Below are positions 20,457 to 28,143 of a DNA stretch of 64,000 nucleotides, in pieces. Position 1 is the first letter of the stretch. Every line of letters begins with the position of its first letter. The notes below the pieces were generated by a model, which was given only the letters and a program-made list of their open reading frames with translations, did no database searches and was not told where the DNA came from. The stretch spans positions 38,777 through 102,776 of the forward strand of contig CALLKX010000053.1 of assembly GCA_938083085.1 (NCBI GenBank). Reading direction: 5' to 3'. This DNA comes from an uncultured bacterium. Lineage in GTDB: Bacteria; Planctomycetota; UBA1135; GCA-002686595. The translations under genes and the position numbers were made by a program.

Positions 20457-20648
20457 TCAGTGACGCTTGCGGCTCTTCCAGGTGCCGCCATACCGGTAGT
20501 CGGGGTTCCCGGGCTTCACGAGTTCGAGGCACGCGCCACAGACAAAGATCCAGAGGCCCTCGGCCGATACCTGGACTCGGAAGAGCGCGATGCTCGGCGC
20601 CTTGCAGCGGTCGCAGGGCTTCTGACGGGTGCGCTTTGTCTTGGCCAT
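20457..20648 (-). CDS. 63-aa zinc-ribbon protein
   Basis: The start at 20648 is chosen because an ideal Shine-Dalgarno GGAGGT lies 9 bases upstream (20658-20663); the open frame to 20828 has low-complexity coding only. The protein is basic at both ends (MAKTKRTRQK and WKSRKRH) and carries CDRC near residue 12 and CGAC near residue 37, a four-cysteine zinc ribbon. The size and charge suggest nucleic-acid or ribosome contact, but I do not recognise the family. The DAG-kinase-like gene lies upstream on the same strand, about 280 bases away. Confidence 0.75.
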   Translation of the reverse strand: MAKTKRTRQKPCDRCKAPSIALFRVQVSAEGLWIFVCGACLELVKPGNPDYRYGGTWKSRKRH

Positions 20649-20657
20649 CGGGCGGAT

Positions 20658-20663
20658 ACCTCC
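20658..20663 (-). promoter_or_regulatory. Ribosome binding site of the zinc-ribbon gene
   Basis: GGAGGT on the minus strand, 9 bases before the ATG at 20648. It is unusually strong for this window, where most genes have weak sites, and it decides the start. Confidence 0.7.
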
Positions 20664-20931
20664 GGGGCAACCTAACCCCGCAGGAGGCGGAGCCAACCCT
20701 TGGCGCCCCCGTCCCCAAGCCCGCCGGTTCTGCGTTGAGCCCGAGTCGGGCCCGTCTCGGGCCGGGGGGCGTCCCCTTTGCGCCAGCCCGAGCCTACCAC
20801 TGGCCGTGGGACGGAGGGCTCGGCCCACAGGCCCCGGGGAAGAGCTCGAGCGGAGGAGGATCTTGCGCGCCCCGGGCGGCGGGTCTCTCCGGTACGGCGA
20901 GCCGCGCGTCGCCGGTGGCGACCGACGGACC

Positions 20932-21900
20932 CTAGGTCCCCGGCGGCTTCAGGGCTGGTCGGCCTCGAACCTGGCCGAGGAGCGTGAGGGCGCCGGGGAC
21001 GACGTCGAAGGTGGCGGGGAGGACTCCGGGGGCCTCGCCGTCCAGGTCGAGGTAGGCCGGGTCGTCGCCCATGAGCTCGGCGGTCAGGCGGCGGGCGCGG
21101 AAGGTGTGGACGAAGCTGCAGCCCGTGTGCTTGCCCCGGTAAATCGAGGCCGTCAGGGAGAGCATCCGCGGGATGGAGCGCTGCTCGATGATGACCCCGT
21201 CCAGCCAGCCGTCGCCGGGATCCGCCGACGGGGCCATGCGCATGCCGCCGCCGCAGAACTGGGCGTTGCCGAGGGCCACGGTGTTGATCCTGAAGGTCCC
21301 GAGCACCTCGCCGTCCGCGGTGAGCCGGACCAGGGCGGGCCGGTACCGGAAGAGCCCGCGCACCGACGCCAGGAAGAACGACACCCTCCCGCCGAGCGCC
21401 GTGCTTGATCCCTTGACGAGCTCGTCGATCAGGCCGCTCATGCCGAAGGTGCCGACGTTCACGAAGTGGCGCACCTGGGCGGGGCTCACGGAGTCGATCG
21501 TCACTCGACCGAGGTCCAGGGGGCTCGTCGGGGCGTCGACCAGGGCGCGGGCCGCGCCGACCGGGTCGCGCGGGGCCACGAGCATGCGGGCGAAGTCGCC
21601 GCCGGTGCCGGCGGGGAGCACGCCGAAGGACACCGCGCCTTTGGGGGGCGACGCCTCCATGATCCCGTTGACCACCTCGTTGTGGGTCCCGTCCCCTCCG
21701 AGGGAGAGGAGCGTGTGGTGCCCGTCGAGGACGGCCTGCCGCGCGAGCTCTGTCCCGTGCCCGGGCCCCTCGGTCCTCCGGAAGCAGACCGGTCCGAGGA
21801 TCCCGCCCAGCTCGGGCTCCAGCTGGCTCCACCGACGCCCGACGCGACCGCTGCCGGCGGCGGGGTTGACGATGACCGTGGTTCGCTCGGGGTTCAGCAC
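20932..21900 (-). CDS. Diacylglycerol/lipid kinase family protein (YegS/DgkB-like)
   Basis: 322 aa. The catalytic-domain motifs are VIVNPAAGSGR near residue 10, LLSLGGDGTHNEVVNGIM (GGDGT nucleotide loop) near residue 65, and GVLPAGTGGDFAR near residue 95. The C-terminal beta domain includes the RINTVALGNAQFCGGGMRMA segment typical of the LCB5/YegS group. It phosphorylates a lipid hydroxyl with ATP at the cytoplasmic membrane; diacylglycerol is the usual substrate but others are possible. It is divergent from the CarF-like desaturase gene with 212 bases between them, so both lipid genes may share a regulatory region. Confidence 0.93.
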   Translation of the reverse strand: MLNPERTTVIVNPAAGSGRVGRRWSQLEPELGGILGPVCFRRTEGPGHGTELARQAVLDGHHTLLSLGGDGTHNEVVNGIMEASPPKGAVSFGVLPAGTGGDFARMLVAPRDPVGAARALVDAPTSPLDLGRVTIDSVSPAQVRHFVNVGTFGMSGLIDELVKGSSTALGGRVSFFLASVRGLFRYRPALVRLTADGEVLGTFRINTVALGNAQFCGGGMRMAPSADPGDGWLDGVIIEQRSIPRMLSLTASIYRGKHTGCSFVHTFRARRLTAELMGDDPAYLDLDGEAPGVLPATFDVVPGALTLLGQVRGRPALKPPGT

Positions 21901-22112
21901 GATGTGGAGGTCACGCCTTTTCAGCGGAACGGGAGGGCTCGCGGCGCCTTCCAGGGGTCCTCTGATCCCCTTGCCACGGCCGCAGCGGTACGGGTGCGCT
22001 CGACGTGGAGATCGGGGCTCGGGGCGTCCATCGTAGGTTCAAGGGACCTCACCCCGCCGCGCCGGCCCCGGTTTCTGGTTCGGGCGGGGCGGCGTCGATC
22101 TATCCTGTGTGG

Positions 22113-22790
22113 GTGAGCCAATCCTCCCAGCACTCCCTCGCCCAGCGGGCGCTCGAGCGGGTGGGCACCGTGGTGTTCGCAGCCTACGCGCTGGCGTTCA
22201 CGGCCCGGCTCGCGGCCGAGGCACATGGGGCGCCCCAGGCGCTTTCCATCGCCGCGGGGCTGGTGGGCGGATACCTCATCGCGGACCTCCTCTCGGGCCT
22301 CGCGCACTGGGTCGGGGACCGCTTCTTCCAGGAGACGACGCCCATCATCGGACCCGGGTTCATCGCGCCCTTTCGCCAGCACCACGTGGTGCCCGAGGAG
22401 ATGGTGGAGCACGGCCTCGTGGAGCTCGTGGGCAACACCGCCGTGCTGGCGCTGCCCACATTGGCGGCGGCCTTCCATCTGCTCGACCTCGCGTCGGGCG
22501 CACCGCTCACGCTCCTCGCCGGCGCGTTCATCCTGAGCGCGATGGTCGGGGGCGTCTGCACGAACCTCTTCCATCGCTGGGCTCACATGCAGCGCCCGCC
22601 GCGCCTCGCGCGGTGGATGCAAGCGCTTGGCCTCGTGATCACCCCCGAGCGGCACGCCGTTCACCACTCGGGAGGGTTCGACTCGTCGTACTGCATCACC
22701 ACGGGCTGGCTGAACTCGCCCATGGACAGGCTCGGGGTCTGGGCCTGGCTCGAGCGCAGGCTGCACCGCACGGGGAGCCGGGGCGGCTAG
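22113..22790 (+). CDS. carF: CarF/TMEM189-type plasmanylethanolamine desaturase
   Basis: 225 aa from GTG 22113; the open frame reaches 22005 but adds only low-complexity sequence. The sequence has the full histidine set of the TMEM189/Kua/CarF family: AHWVGDRF (H65), FRQHHVVPEEMVEH (H90, H91, H100), LFHRWAHMQ (H154, H158) and ERHAVHHSGGFDSSYCITTG (H181, H184, H185), ending with the diagnostic TTGWLNSPMD. About four hydrophobic segments make it an integral membrane di-iron enzyme. Characterised members (human PEDS1/TMEM189, Myxococcus CarF) introduce the vinyl-ether bond of plasmalogens using O2. It is convergent with the lipoprotein gene at 22902. Confidence 0.88.
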   Translation: MSQSSQHSLAQRALERVGTVVFAAYALAFTARLAAEAHGAPQALSIAAGLVGGYLIADLLSGLAHWVGDRFFQETTPIIGPGFIAPFRQHHVVPEEMVEHGLVELVGNTAVLALPTLAAAFHLLDLASGAPLTLLAGAFILSAMVGGVCTNLFHRWAHMQRPPRLARWMQALGLVITPERHAVHHSGGFDSSYCITTGWLNSPMDRLGVWAWLERRLHRTGSRGG

Positions 22791-22851
22791 TGGAACAGGC
22801 GATGCGGCCGACTCGAAGGTCACCCGCACCGCGTCCGTGAAGTCGGACGTG

Positions 22852-22871
22852 GGCGGCCCTGCAAAGCCGCC
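22852..22871. terminator. Possible bidirectional hairpin between convergent genes
   Basis: GGCGGC (22852-22857) pairs with GCCGCC (22866-22871) across an 8-base loop, between the convergent desaturase and lipoprotein genes. There is no T-run, so intrinsic termination is uncertain. Confidence 0.3.
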
Positions 22872-22901
22872 AGCCGGGCCTGTGGGGCTGACCGCGTGGG
22901 G

Positions 22902-23309
22902 TCAGGGCTTCTGCGGCTCGAAGGGGGCCTCGGGGTCCCTGCCGAAGGCGGGGTCGAGGGTGACGCCCTGCGAGCTCCCGGCCTTCACGATGCCGTCCAC
23001 GTAGACCACGGTGCCGGCGGTGCAGGACTCGGCCGCGGCCTTGAAGGCCCCGAAGCGGGCCGTGACGCCCCCCTGGAGCTCGACGACGCAGTCCTCGGGG
23101 TTCGAGACGTCCACGGAGAGGACCTCGCCGCGCACGCTGACCTTCTCCCCGAGGAAGTCCTGCGCGATCGCCACGGCGTCGCTGGCCTCGAACTGGGCGG
23201 CGGGCTTGCCGTAGTCCATGGTCCAGCCCTGGCAGCCTGCACCCGCGGGGAGCAGGAAGGCCAGGGTGAGGGCTTGGAGAGAGCGAGCGATTCGGGAAGA
23301 GCGTTTCAT
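22902..23309 (-). CDS. Small lipoprotein, possibly OB-fold
   Basis: 135 aa from ATG 23309, which starts a lipoprotein signal (MKRSSRIARSLQALTLAFLL...GAGC). The body (AIAQDFLGEKVSVRGEVLSV, then CVVELQGGVTARFG and TVVYVDGIV) has the strand pattern of tRNA_anti-like OB-fold lipoproteins. Two Cys (DCVVEL and ESCTAG) could form a disulphide, which is of interest because dsbB lies upstream on the same strand, 181 bases away. Function unknown. Confidence 0.7.
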   Translation of the reverse strand: MKRSSRIARSLQALTLAFLLPAGAGCQGWTMDYGKPAAQFEASDAVAIAQDFLGEKVSVRGEVLSVDVSNPEDCVVELQGGVTARFGAFKAAAESCTAGTVVYVDGIVKAGSSQGVTLDPAFGRDPEAPFEPQKP

Positions 23310-23490
23310 CTCGATGGGTCTGGGTTCGGGAAGACGTGGCGTGCTCCGGGTCCCACGGGAGCAGGTGGAGCACTGGCAAAGGCTACGTCTGCTCGCGTGG
23401 TCCTCTCCGCATTGGTGCCATGCGGCTCGATAAGCAAGCCGAATCGACGGCCAGGGCTCCGCCCCGCTGGCAGGCCCAGGGCTCTTGCAC

Positions 23491-24030
23491 TCAGGGGCAG
23501 GGGCCATTCTCGCAGCAGGCCCCCGCGCCGCACTCGACGAAGGTCGCGAGGGCGTTGGAGAGGCACAGGAGGGTGGCGAAGAGGAGCGTGCTGCGGTCGA
23601 AGAGCGTGGGGCGCCGGACGGTTCCCGCCGGCTCGTCGCGGATGAGGCAGAGGAACACGGCCGTCCCCGCGATCGTGGTCAGGAAGACGATCGCCGCCCA
23701 GGTGTACAGGTGCATGCCGAGGACGGCGGAGCCGTAGCCCGTGGGCTCCCCTTCCACGGGGGCGATGTGCAGGAGGACCTGCCGGACGGAGAAGGAGCCA
23801 CCCACGAGAGCGGCGCCGATGACCACGGCCGCGTGCTCCCTGCGGAAGCCGAAGGCCGTGTTCAGGGACAGACCGAGGATGACGCCGAGCATCCCCATGC
23901 GCTGGAGCAGGCACAGGGGGCAGGGCGTCTCTCCGAGCCCGTACTGGAAGTAGAAGGCGCCCACGAGCACGAGGGAGAGGCCCAGCATGCACGCGCTGTT
24001 CACGGTGTAGAGGAGCGGGCGGTTCTCCAT
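23491..24030 (-). CDS. dsbB: DsbB-family disulfide-bond protein
   Basis: 179 aa, four or five hydrophobic helices. ETPCPLCLLQRMG near residue 35 is the quinone-linked CxxC of the first periplasmic loop. The second cysteine pair of E. coli DsbB is missing from the TM3-TM4 loop (HIAPVEGEPTGYG); instead the C-terminus is cysteine-rich (ECGAGACCENGPCP). The start at 24030 overlaps by one base the stop of the 50-aa gene before it, so the two are co-translated. In DsbB proteins electrons pass from a DsbA partner to quinone. This fits a menaquinone-making organism. No DsbA is seen nearby. Confidence 0.85.
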   Translation of the reverse strand: MENRPLLYTVNSACMLGLSLVLVGAFYFQYGLGETPCPLCLLQRMGMLGVILGLSLNTAFGFRREHAAVVIGAALVGGSFSVRQVLLHIAPVEGEPTGYGSAVLGMHLYTWAAIVFLTTIAGTAVFLCLIRDEPAGTVRRPTLFDRSTLLFATLLCLSNALATFVECGAGACCENGPCP

Positions 24031-24182
24031 CAGAAGTTGAGCTCCAGGCCCGACGTCGTGTGGTGGAAGAACATGGCGACGCTCAGCGCCGTGCTGAGGG
24101 CGAGGCCCGCGAGGGCCGCGGAGCGCCGCCCGCGGATCACGCACGCGAACGTGGCGAGGTAGCTCAGGAAGAGGAAGGCCAT
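24030..24182 (-). CDS. 50-aa membrane protein, DUF5993-like, partner of DsbB
   Basis: ATG 24182 to TGA 24030, 50 codons. The protein starts MAFLFLSYLATFACVIRGRR and ends SGLELNF: two short hydrophobic segments split by a basic RGRR turn, followed by FFHHTTS. Size, layout and the LNF-type ending match small DUF5993 proteins that commonly sit directly before dsbB (recognised from memory, not searched). The stop shares one base with the dsbB start (TGATG). It may stabilise DsbB or complete its periplasmic site. Confidence 0.75.
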   Translation of the reverse strand: MAFLFLSYLATFACVIRGRRSAALAGLALSTALSVAMFFHHTTSGLELNF

Positions 24183-24273
24183 GGGGATGGAACGCAGGTG
24201 GGCGCAGGTGGGCGCTGGGGGGGCGACCCCTCGACTCTACCGACCGAGCGGGGGAGCCGAGGGGGTCGGCTGG

Positions 24274-25170
24274 TCATTGGCCCTCGCCGGGGGGACCTCC
24301 CCCGATGTCGGGCTCCACGTGGACGAGGACCTCGTCGAAGGCGAGCTGGATCGTCAGGCTGGCCTCCACCTCGTCGGCGATGTCGTGGGCCTGGACCGCA
24401 TCGAGGGTCGGGTCGACGCGCACCGTGACGTCCGCCGTGCGCCGGGTCCCATCCCAGCGGCTGCGGACCTGGCCGACCCCGGCGACCCCCTCGACGGTCT
24501 TGAGCACCGCGATGAGCTCGTCGGGCGGCACGGCGGCGCCGTCCACGAGGATCGGGATCGCCCGCCGGAAGAGCTGGAAGGCGAGCACCAGGACGAAGAC
24601 CGCCACGGCGACCGCCAGCACGCGATCGAGCCACGGGAAGCCGCGGGCGGCGATCTGCCAGCCGACGATGGCCGCGAGGGTGGTGGCCGTGTCCGCGAGG
24701 GTGTGGGTCGCGTCCGCGTGGAGCAGCTCGGACCCCAGCCGCCGGGCCTGGCGGTTCTGCCAGTAGGCCAGGCCCAGCTGGAGCACCATGACGCCGCAGG
24801 CGACCGCGAGGCTGAGCGGCCCGGTGGTCACCGGCTCGGCGGCGCCGCCGCGGAGGACGCCCAGGAGGATCTCGAGGGCGAGGACGCCCATCAGGGTGGC
24901 GAGCCCGAACACGGCGAGGATCTCGAACTTGCCGTGGCCGTAGGGGTGGTCGTCGTCGGCGGGGGCGCCGGCCACCCGCATGGCGAACCAGGCCACGACG
25001 TTGTTCGCGAGGTCCGTGGCGGAGTGCATCGCATCGGCGACCAGCACCCAGGAGCCCGTCATGAGCCCGACGCTGAGCTCGGTGAGCGCGAGGGCCAGGT
25101 TGCAGAGGCCCTCGATGACGAGCACGCGGCGCACCGCGCGGGCTCTCTGGTCGATGTTGGGGCGTTCCAT
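24274..25170 (-). CDS. Cation diffusion facilitator (zinc-type) transporter
   Basis: 298 aa, about six TM helices. The site-A ligands are ADAMHSATD in TM2 (H and D three apart) and HADATHTLADT in TM5 (H and D), the H/D-H/D set typical of zinc-selective ZnT-like CDFs. HPYGHGKFEILA is the conserved loop before TM3. A cytoplasmic C-terminal domain (RRTADVTVRVDPTLDAVQAH, then FDEVLVHVEPD) is the usual metal-sensing dimer fold. It exports Zn2+ (perhaps Cd2+ or Co2+) against protons. The upstream gene ends ten bases before this start, so they form one transcript. Confidence 0.93.
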   Translation of the reverse strand: MERPNIDQRARAVRRVLVIEGLCNLALALTELSVGLMTGSWVLVADAMHSATDLANNVVAWFAMRVAGAPADDDHPYGHGKFEILAVFGLATLMGVLALEILLGVLRGGAAEPVTTGPLSLAVACGVMVLQLGLAYWQNRQARRLGSELLHADATHTLADTATTLAAIVGWQIAARGFPWLDRVLAVAVAVFVLVLAFQLFRRAIPILVDGAAVPPDELIAVLKTVEGVAGVGQVRSRWDGTRRTADVTVRVDPTLDAVQAHDIADEVEASLTIQLAFDEVLVHVEPDIGGGPPGEGQ

Positions 25171-25180
25171 GACTCTGCCC

Positions 25181-26602
25181 CTAGCGCCCGGGGATCAGGA
25201 CAACGAGGTCGTCCGCCTCGCCCACGGACTGGCCTTCGACGGGGCCGCTGTGGGCGTCGGGGCCCACCGACCAGGCACGAACCTCTCCCGTGGCGCCGAC
25301 CTCTGTCCGGTAGGGCTCGCCCGAGAAGGGGTCCCGTCGGTCGTCGAGCCAAGCGCGCGCAGCGTCGGCGCCCTCGCGGCGGCCCAGGAGAACCGCAGCG
25401 GCGAGGGTGGCAGTGGCGTGGACCCCGGCCGCGGAGTCGAACGCGCTGACGACCGCGGGAAACATGAGCTGGGAGCGGAGCGCGAGGGACTCGGCCTCGA
25501 GGCCCTGCATCGTCTCCAACAGGGCGGACCTGCCCGAGAACGAGGGCGCCCGCGAGGCGTCGAGGGCCTCGCGATAGGTCTTCAGGAAGACTCGCTCGTC
25601 GTTGCTCTCGAAGAGCCAGAGGCCCAGGGATGTGAGGGGCGAGCTCCACCAGTCGGCACCGCTCGGCCGGAGGCCCACCTCGAAGACGCGGAGGCCCAGC
25701 GCGCGTTCCTCCGCCATCGCCCGGTTCAGCCGCCCCTGTGGATCCAGCGCGGCGACCTCCCCCTCGAACTCCGAGAGGTCTGCCTCCGGCATCAGCGCTG
25801 CCACGGCGAGGAGGGCGCTTGTGGCGAGGTCGACCTGGAGCATCCAGGTCAGCCCGTGGAGGAGGCCGGGAGCTCGCTCGTAGGCACGGGCGGCGCAGAA
25901 ACCCAGGCGCAGGGCAGCGAGCGCCTCGTCGAGGTCGCCGTCGAGCGCAGCGAGCTTGGCGCTCCGGCCGATGGCGCGCTGGGCTCCGAGGGGGCCTATC
26001 ACGGAGAGGGGGACAGGGACCGGGGCGTCGCTCGCGAGCCAGTCGTCGAGCCAGGCCCTGCCGTCGAACGGGAACCCTGAGCAGGCGTGCTCCACGCGTT
26101 CGAGGAGCTGGCCCGCCGCAGCGTGCTCCACCTGGGCGATCAACAGGTGCCGCTCGGAGGGGCGGGCCCATCCGTCGCCCACGGAAATGAAGCCCCGAGA
26201 GTCGGAGGCTTCGACCCACAGGTCATCGACGGATCGTCCGGCCTCCGCCTCTCGCTGGTACAGGGCGGCGAGGTCCTCGAGGAGCGCCCTGGAAAAGGGC
26301 GCGAGGTCACGGTCGGGACGTTGGAGAAGCGCAGCGAGGGCGACGGGGTCCAGGATCCCGAGGTCTCCAACGGGGTCGCCGATCTCGTCACCGGCCCACC
26401 AGGGGGGGCCGCCCCCGGACGGCGTGGCGACGCTCGATGGGGTCCGTGGGGCGCCGGAGGCCTCGATGGCCTGAAGCTCCCGGGTGATATCGCGCTTCCA
26501 GCTGAGCACGAGGACGCCCAAGGAGACGCTCAGGAAGGCGGTGATCAGCGCGAGGCCGAGGCCCAGCCGACGCAGCCTGGAATTGGGGGCGGGGCGATTC
26601 AT
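25181..26602 (-). CDS. Membrane-anchored protein of unknown function
   Basis: 473 aa from ATG 26602, where an N-terminal anchor begins (RRLGLGLALITAFLSVSLGV at residues about 11-30); the longer open frame to 26878 starts in a tandem repeat and is rejected. The rest is mostly helical, rich in Ala and Leu (RLGFCAARAYERAPGLLHGL; MFPAVVSAFDSAAGVHATAT), and ends with a small beta region (FSGEPYRTEVGATGEVRAWS). That C-terminal DPFSGEPYR pattern is common in Planctomycetota secreted proteins. The start region is 382 bases from the previous gene, and the gene is in line with the CDF transporter. Confidence 0.75.
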   Translation of the reverse strand: MNRPAPNSRLRRLGLGLALITAFLSVSLGVLVLSWKRDITRELQAIEASGAPRTPSSVATPSGGGPPWWAGDEIGDPVGDLGILDPVALAALLQRPDRDLAPFSRALLEDLAALYQREAEAGRSVDDLWVEASDSRGFISVGDGWARPSERHLLIAQVEHAAAGQLLERVEHACSGFPFDGRAWLDDWLASDAPVPVPLSVIGPLGAQRAIGRSAKLAALDGDLDEALAALRLGFCAARAYERAPGLLHGLTWMLQVDLATSALLAVAALMPEADLSEFEGEVAALDPQGRLNRAMAEERALGLRVFEVGLRPSGADWWSSPLTSLGLWLFESNDERVFLKTYREALDASRAPSFSGRSALLETMQGLEAESLALRSQLMFPAVVSAFDSAAGVHATATLAAAVLLGRREGADAARAWLDDRRDPFSGEPYRTEVGATGEVRAWSVGPDAHSGPVEGQSVGEADDLVVLIPGR

Positions 26603-26760
26603 GGACGTGGCGGCGCAGGCTGCGGCGCGTATCCCCGCAGTCGCTGGAGGGTAGCGGTCCTGGCCACCGCGGCGCAAACCCCACCGACCGCGGTGGGTTG
26701 CGAGGGGCCCGTCCGCCCGACCTCGAGTCCAGGGCCCAGCCGACCGCACCGTCCAGCGCG

Positions 26761-26805
26761 CGGAGCTGGCGTTGCCGGAGCTGGCGTCGTCGGAGCTGGC
26801 GTTGT
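26761..26805. repeat. 15-base tandem repeat, three copies
   Basis: Units 26761-26775, 26776-26790 and 26791-26805 read CGGAGCTGGCGTTGC with one to three substitutions. The minus strand carries GCCAGC, related to the CCAGC core of other repeats in this window. Confidence 0.85.
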
Positions 26806-26957
26806 CGGATTGGGGGGGCGGCCCCGGTCCAGCGATGGCCCGACCCGGCCGGCGAGGTCTCCGGGCTTGTGAGCCCACGGTCAGGGGGCCCCAGCTAGAG
26901 GCCCCGAGCTAGAGCCCCGGAGCCTGGAGGCGGGCCGCCTCGAGCCATGGTGGGCAA

Positions 26958-26974
26958 GGAGGCCTTGAACCTCC
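26958..26974 (-). terminator. Candidate terminator hairpin of the CoA-binding gene
   Basis: Five-base stem GGAGG/CCTCC with a 7-base loop, 10 bases after the stop at 26985. There is no U-tract, so it is only a candidate. Confidence 0.3.
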
Positions 26975-26984
26975 GGTGAGGCGT

Positions 26985-27383
26985 CTAGCGCCGAAGCCGC
27001 GGAAGGTCGATCAGGAGGCAGGGGCCCCCATGGATGACGCCCATTCCGAGGGCCTCCGCGCGGGCCACGGCAGCCTCGCTCTCTGCGCCGGGTTGCATCC
27101 AAAGGATCTCCACCCCGGCGCGGCCCGCCTCCTCGACCACCGCTTCGGTCACGGCCGGCGGCGTGACCACGGAGACGTGTGCCACGTGCTCGGGGAGCGT
27201 GAGCAGCGACTCGGCCGCGTCGAGGTTCTCGATGGTGCCGCCGGCGGGGTGCACCGGGTGCACCACCTCATTCTGCTCCATGTAGCAGCGCAGGACGCGG
27301 TTGCCGAACTTGGTGCGGTCGCGGGAGGCGCCGACCACGGCGTAGGGGCCGCTGGCGAGAAAGCGGTCGATGAGATCGTTCAA
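26985..27383 (-). CDS. CoA-binding domain protein (YccU family)
   Basis: 132 aa, a single Rossmann domain like the nucleotide-binding part of succinyl-CoA synthetase alpha. YAVVGASRDRTKFGNRVLR is the CoA-binding loop, and HVSVVTPPAVTEAVVEEAG with GVEILWMQPGAES are conserved in the YccU/YmdB-type CoA-binding group. Size matches the stand-alone family (about 135 aa). It is thought to bind CoA, with unknown cellular role. It is monocistronic by position, with the lipoprotein gene 145 bases upstream on the same strand. Confidence 0.92.
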   Translation of the reverse strand: MNDLIDRFLASGPYAVVGASRDRTKFGNRVLRCYMEQNEVVHPVHPAGGTIENLDAAESLLTLPEHVAHVSVVTPPAVTEAVVEEAGRAGVEILWMQPGAESEAAVARAEALGMGVIHGGPCLLIDLPRLRR

Positions 27384-27528
27384 GGGGGAGGCGGGTCGTG
27401 GCGGCCGCGCCGCCGGGGCATGGACTGATGGCTTGGGGCGGGGTCGTCCTCGTCCTTGAACGACCGGTGCCCCGGTTGGGCGCTGGGTGGCAGGGCGGAG
27501 CGTCGAGGAGCGATGGCCCGTCGAGGGC

Positions 27529-27894
27529 TCACTCCGCGCCGGTGTCTTGCCAGACGAGGGTCACTTGCCCGTCTTCGAGGCGAACCCAGGTGGTCGCTCG
27601 CTGCTCGTCCTCGTTGCCTCCCGCGAAGACGAGGAGGACGGCGCCCTTGCGGGAGACCTTCCGTTCCCAATCCCAGGCCAGGAGGACCACGGTTCCGTTG
27701 GCCTTCTCGATCCGCCGGCTGGGCTCGCCCAGGAGGTCCACCACGAAGGCCTCGGACTCCCCGTCGGTGATTTGCGCCAGGGTGGCGGAGCTGACATAGG
27801 TACCGCTGGACTTGTTGGACGTTCCCTTGGTGACCAGGCACGCGGGGAGCAAGAGCAGGGCGAGGGCGATGGAGGCGAGGCGGAGGGTGTTCAT
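27529..27894 (-). CDS. SmpA/OmlA-like small lipoprotein
   Basis: 121 aa. Lipoprotein signal with lipobox LLLLPAC (Cys19). The mature part has SATLAQITDGESEAFVVDLL followed by GEPSRR, the helix-turn pattern of BLIP/SmpA-type domains, then a beta sheet (VVLLAWDWERKV; AVLLVFAGGNEDE; VTLVWQDTG). Likely attached to a membrane facing the periplasm. It is divergent from the serine hydrolase gene, with 249 bases between the starts. The family call is by pattern only. Confidence 0.75.
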   Translation of the reverse strand: MNTLRLASIALALLLLPACLVTKGTSNKSSGTYVSSATLAQITDGESEAFVVDLLGEPSRRIEKANGTVVLLAWDWERKVSRKGAVLLVFAGGNEDEQRATTWVRLEDGQVTLVWQDTGAE

Positions 27895-28143
27895 GGCTTG
27901 TCGTTTGAGAGAGCGCGGCCGCGGCGTTCAGCGCGGGTTCCTGGTTCTTCGATGACCCCGCCATCGTATTGCAGGGATAGCGAGGAATTCGGGCCTCCTG
28001 CCTTGGGAGAGCTGGGGATGGGGCGATCTCGCCTGCGGACCAATGCTGGACCCGGTCTGGACGGCGCTGGGGGGCGGGGTCCGGGGGGGAGGAGGCCTGC
28101 GAACGGGCTTCCCCCCAGACCGCCGGGGTCGCAGGATGGAGCC

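Larger units (their letters stand above)
26603..26984. other. Intergenic region with tandem repeats and a hairpin
   Basis: 382 bases, no supported gene. It holds three copies of a 15-base repeat (26761-26805) and, downstream of the CoA-binding gene, a hairpin GGAGG-ccttgaa-CCTCC (26958-26974). The rest should contain the promoter of the 473-aa protein. Confidence 0.5.

Noticed and set aside
26950..26975. Hairpin resembling a tRNA T-arm (GGAGG, loop starting TTCAA on the minus strand)
   Set aside because: No matching acceptor, D or anticodon arms at the expected distance; the sequence that would form them is the end of the CoA-binding gene.
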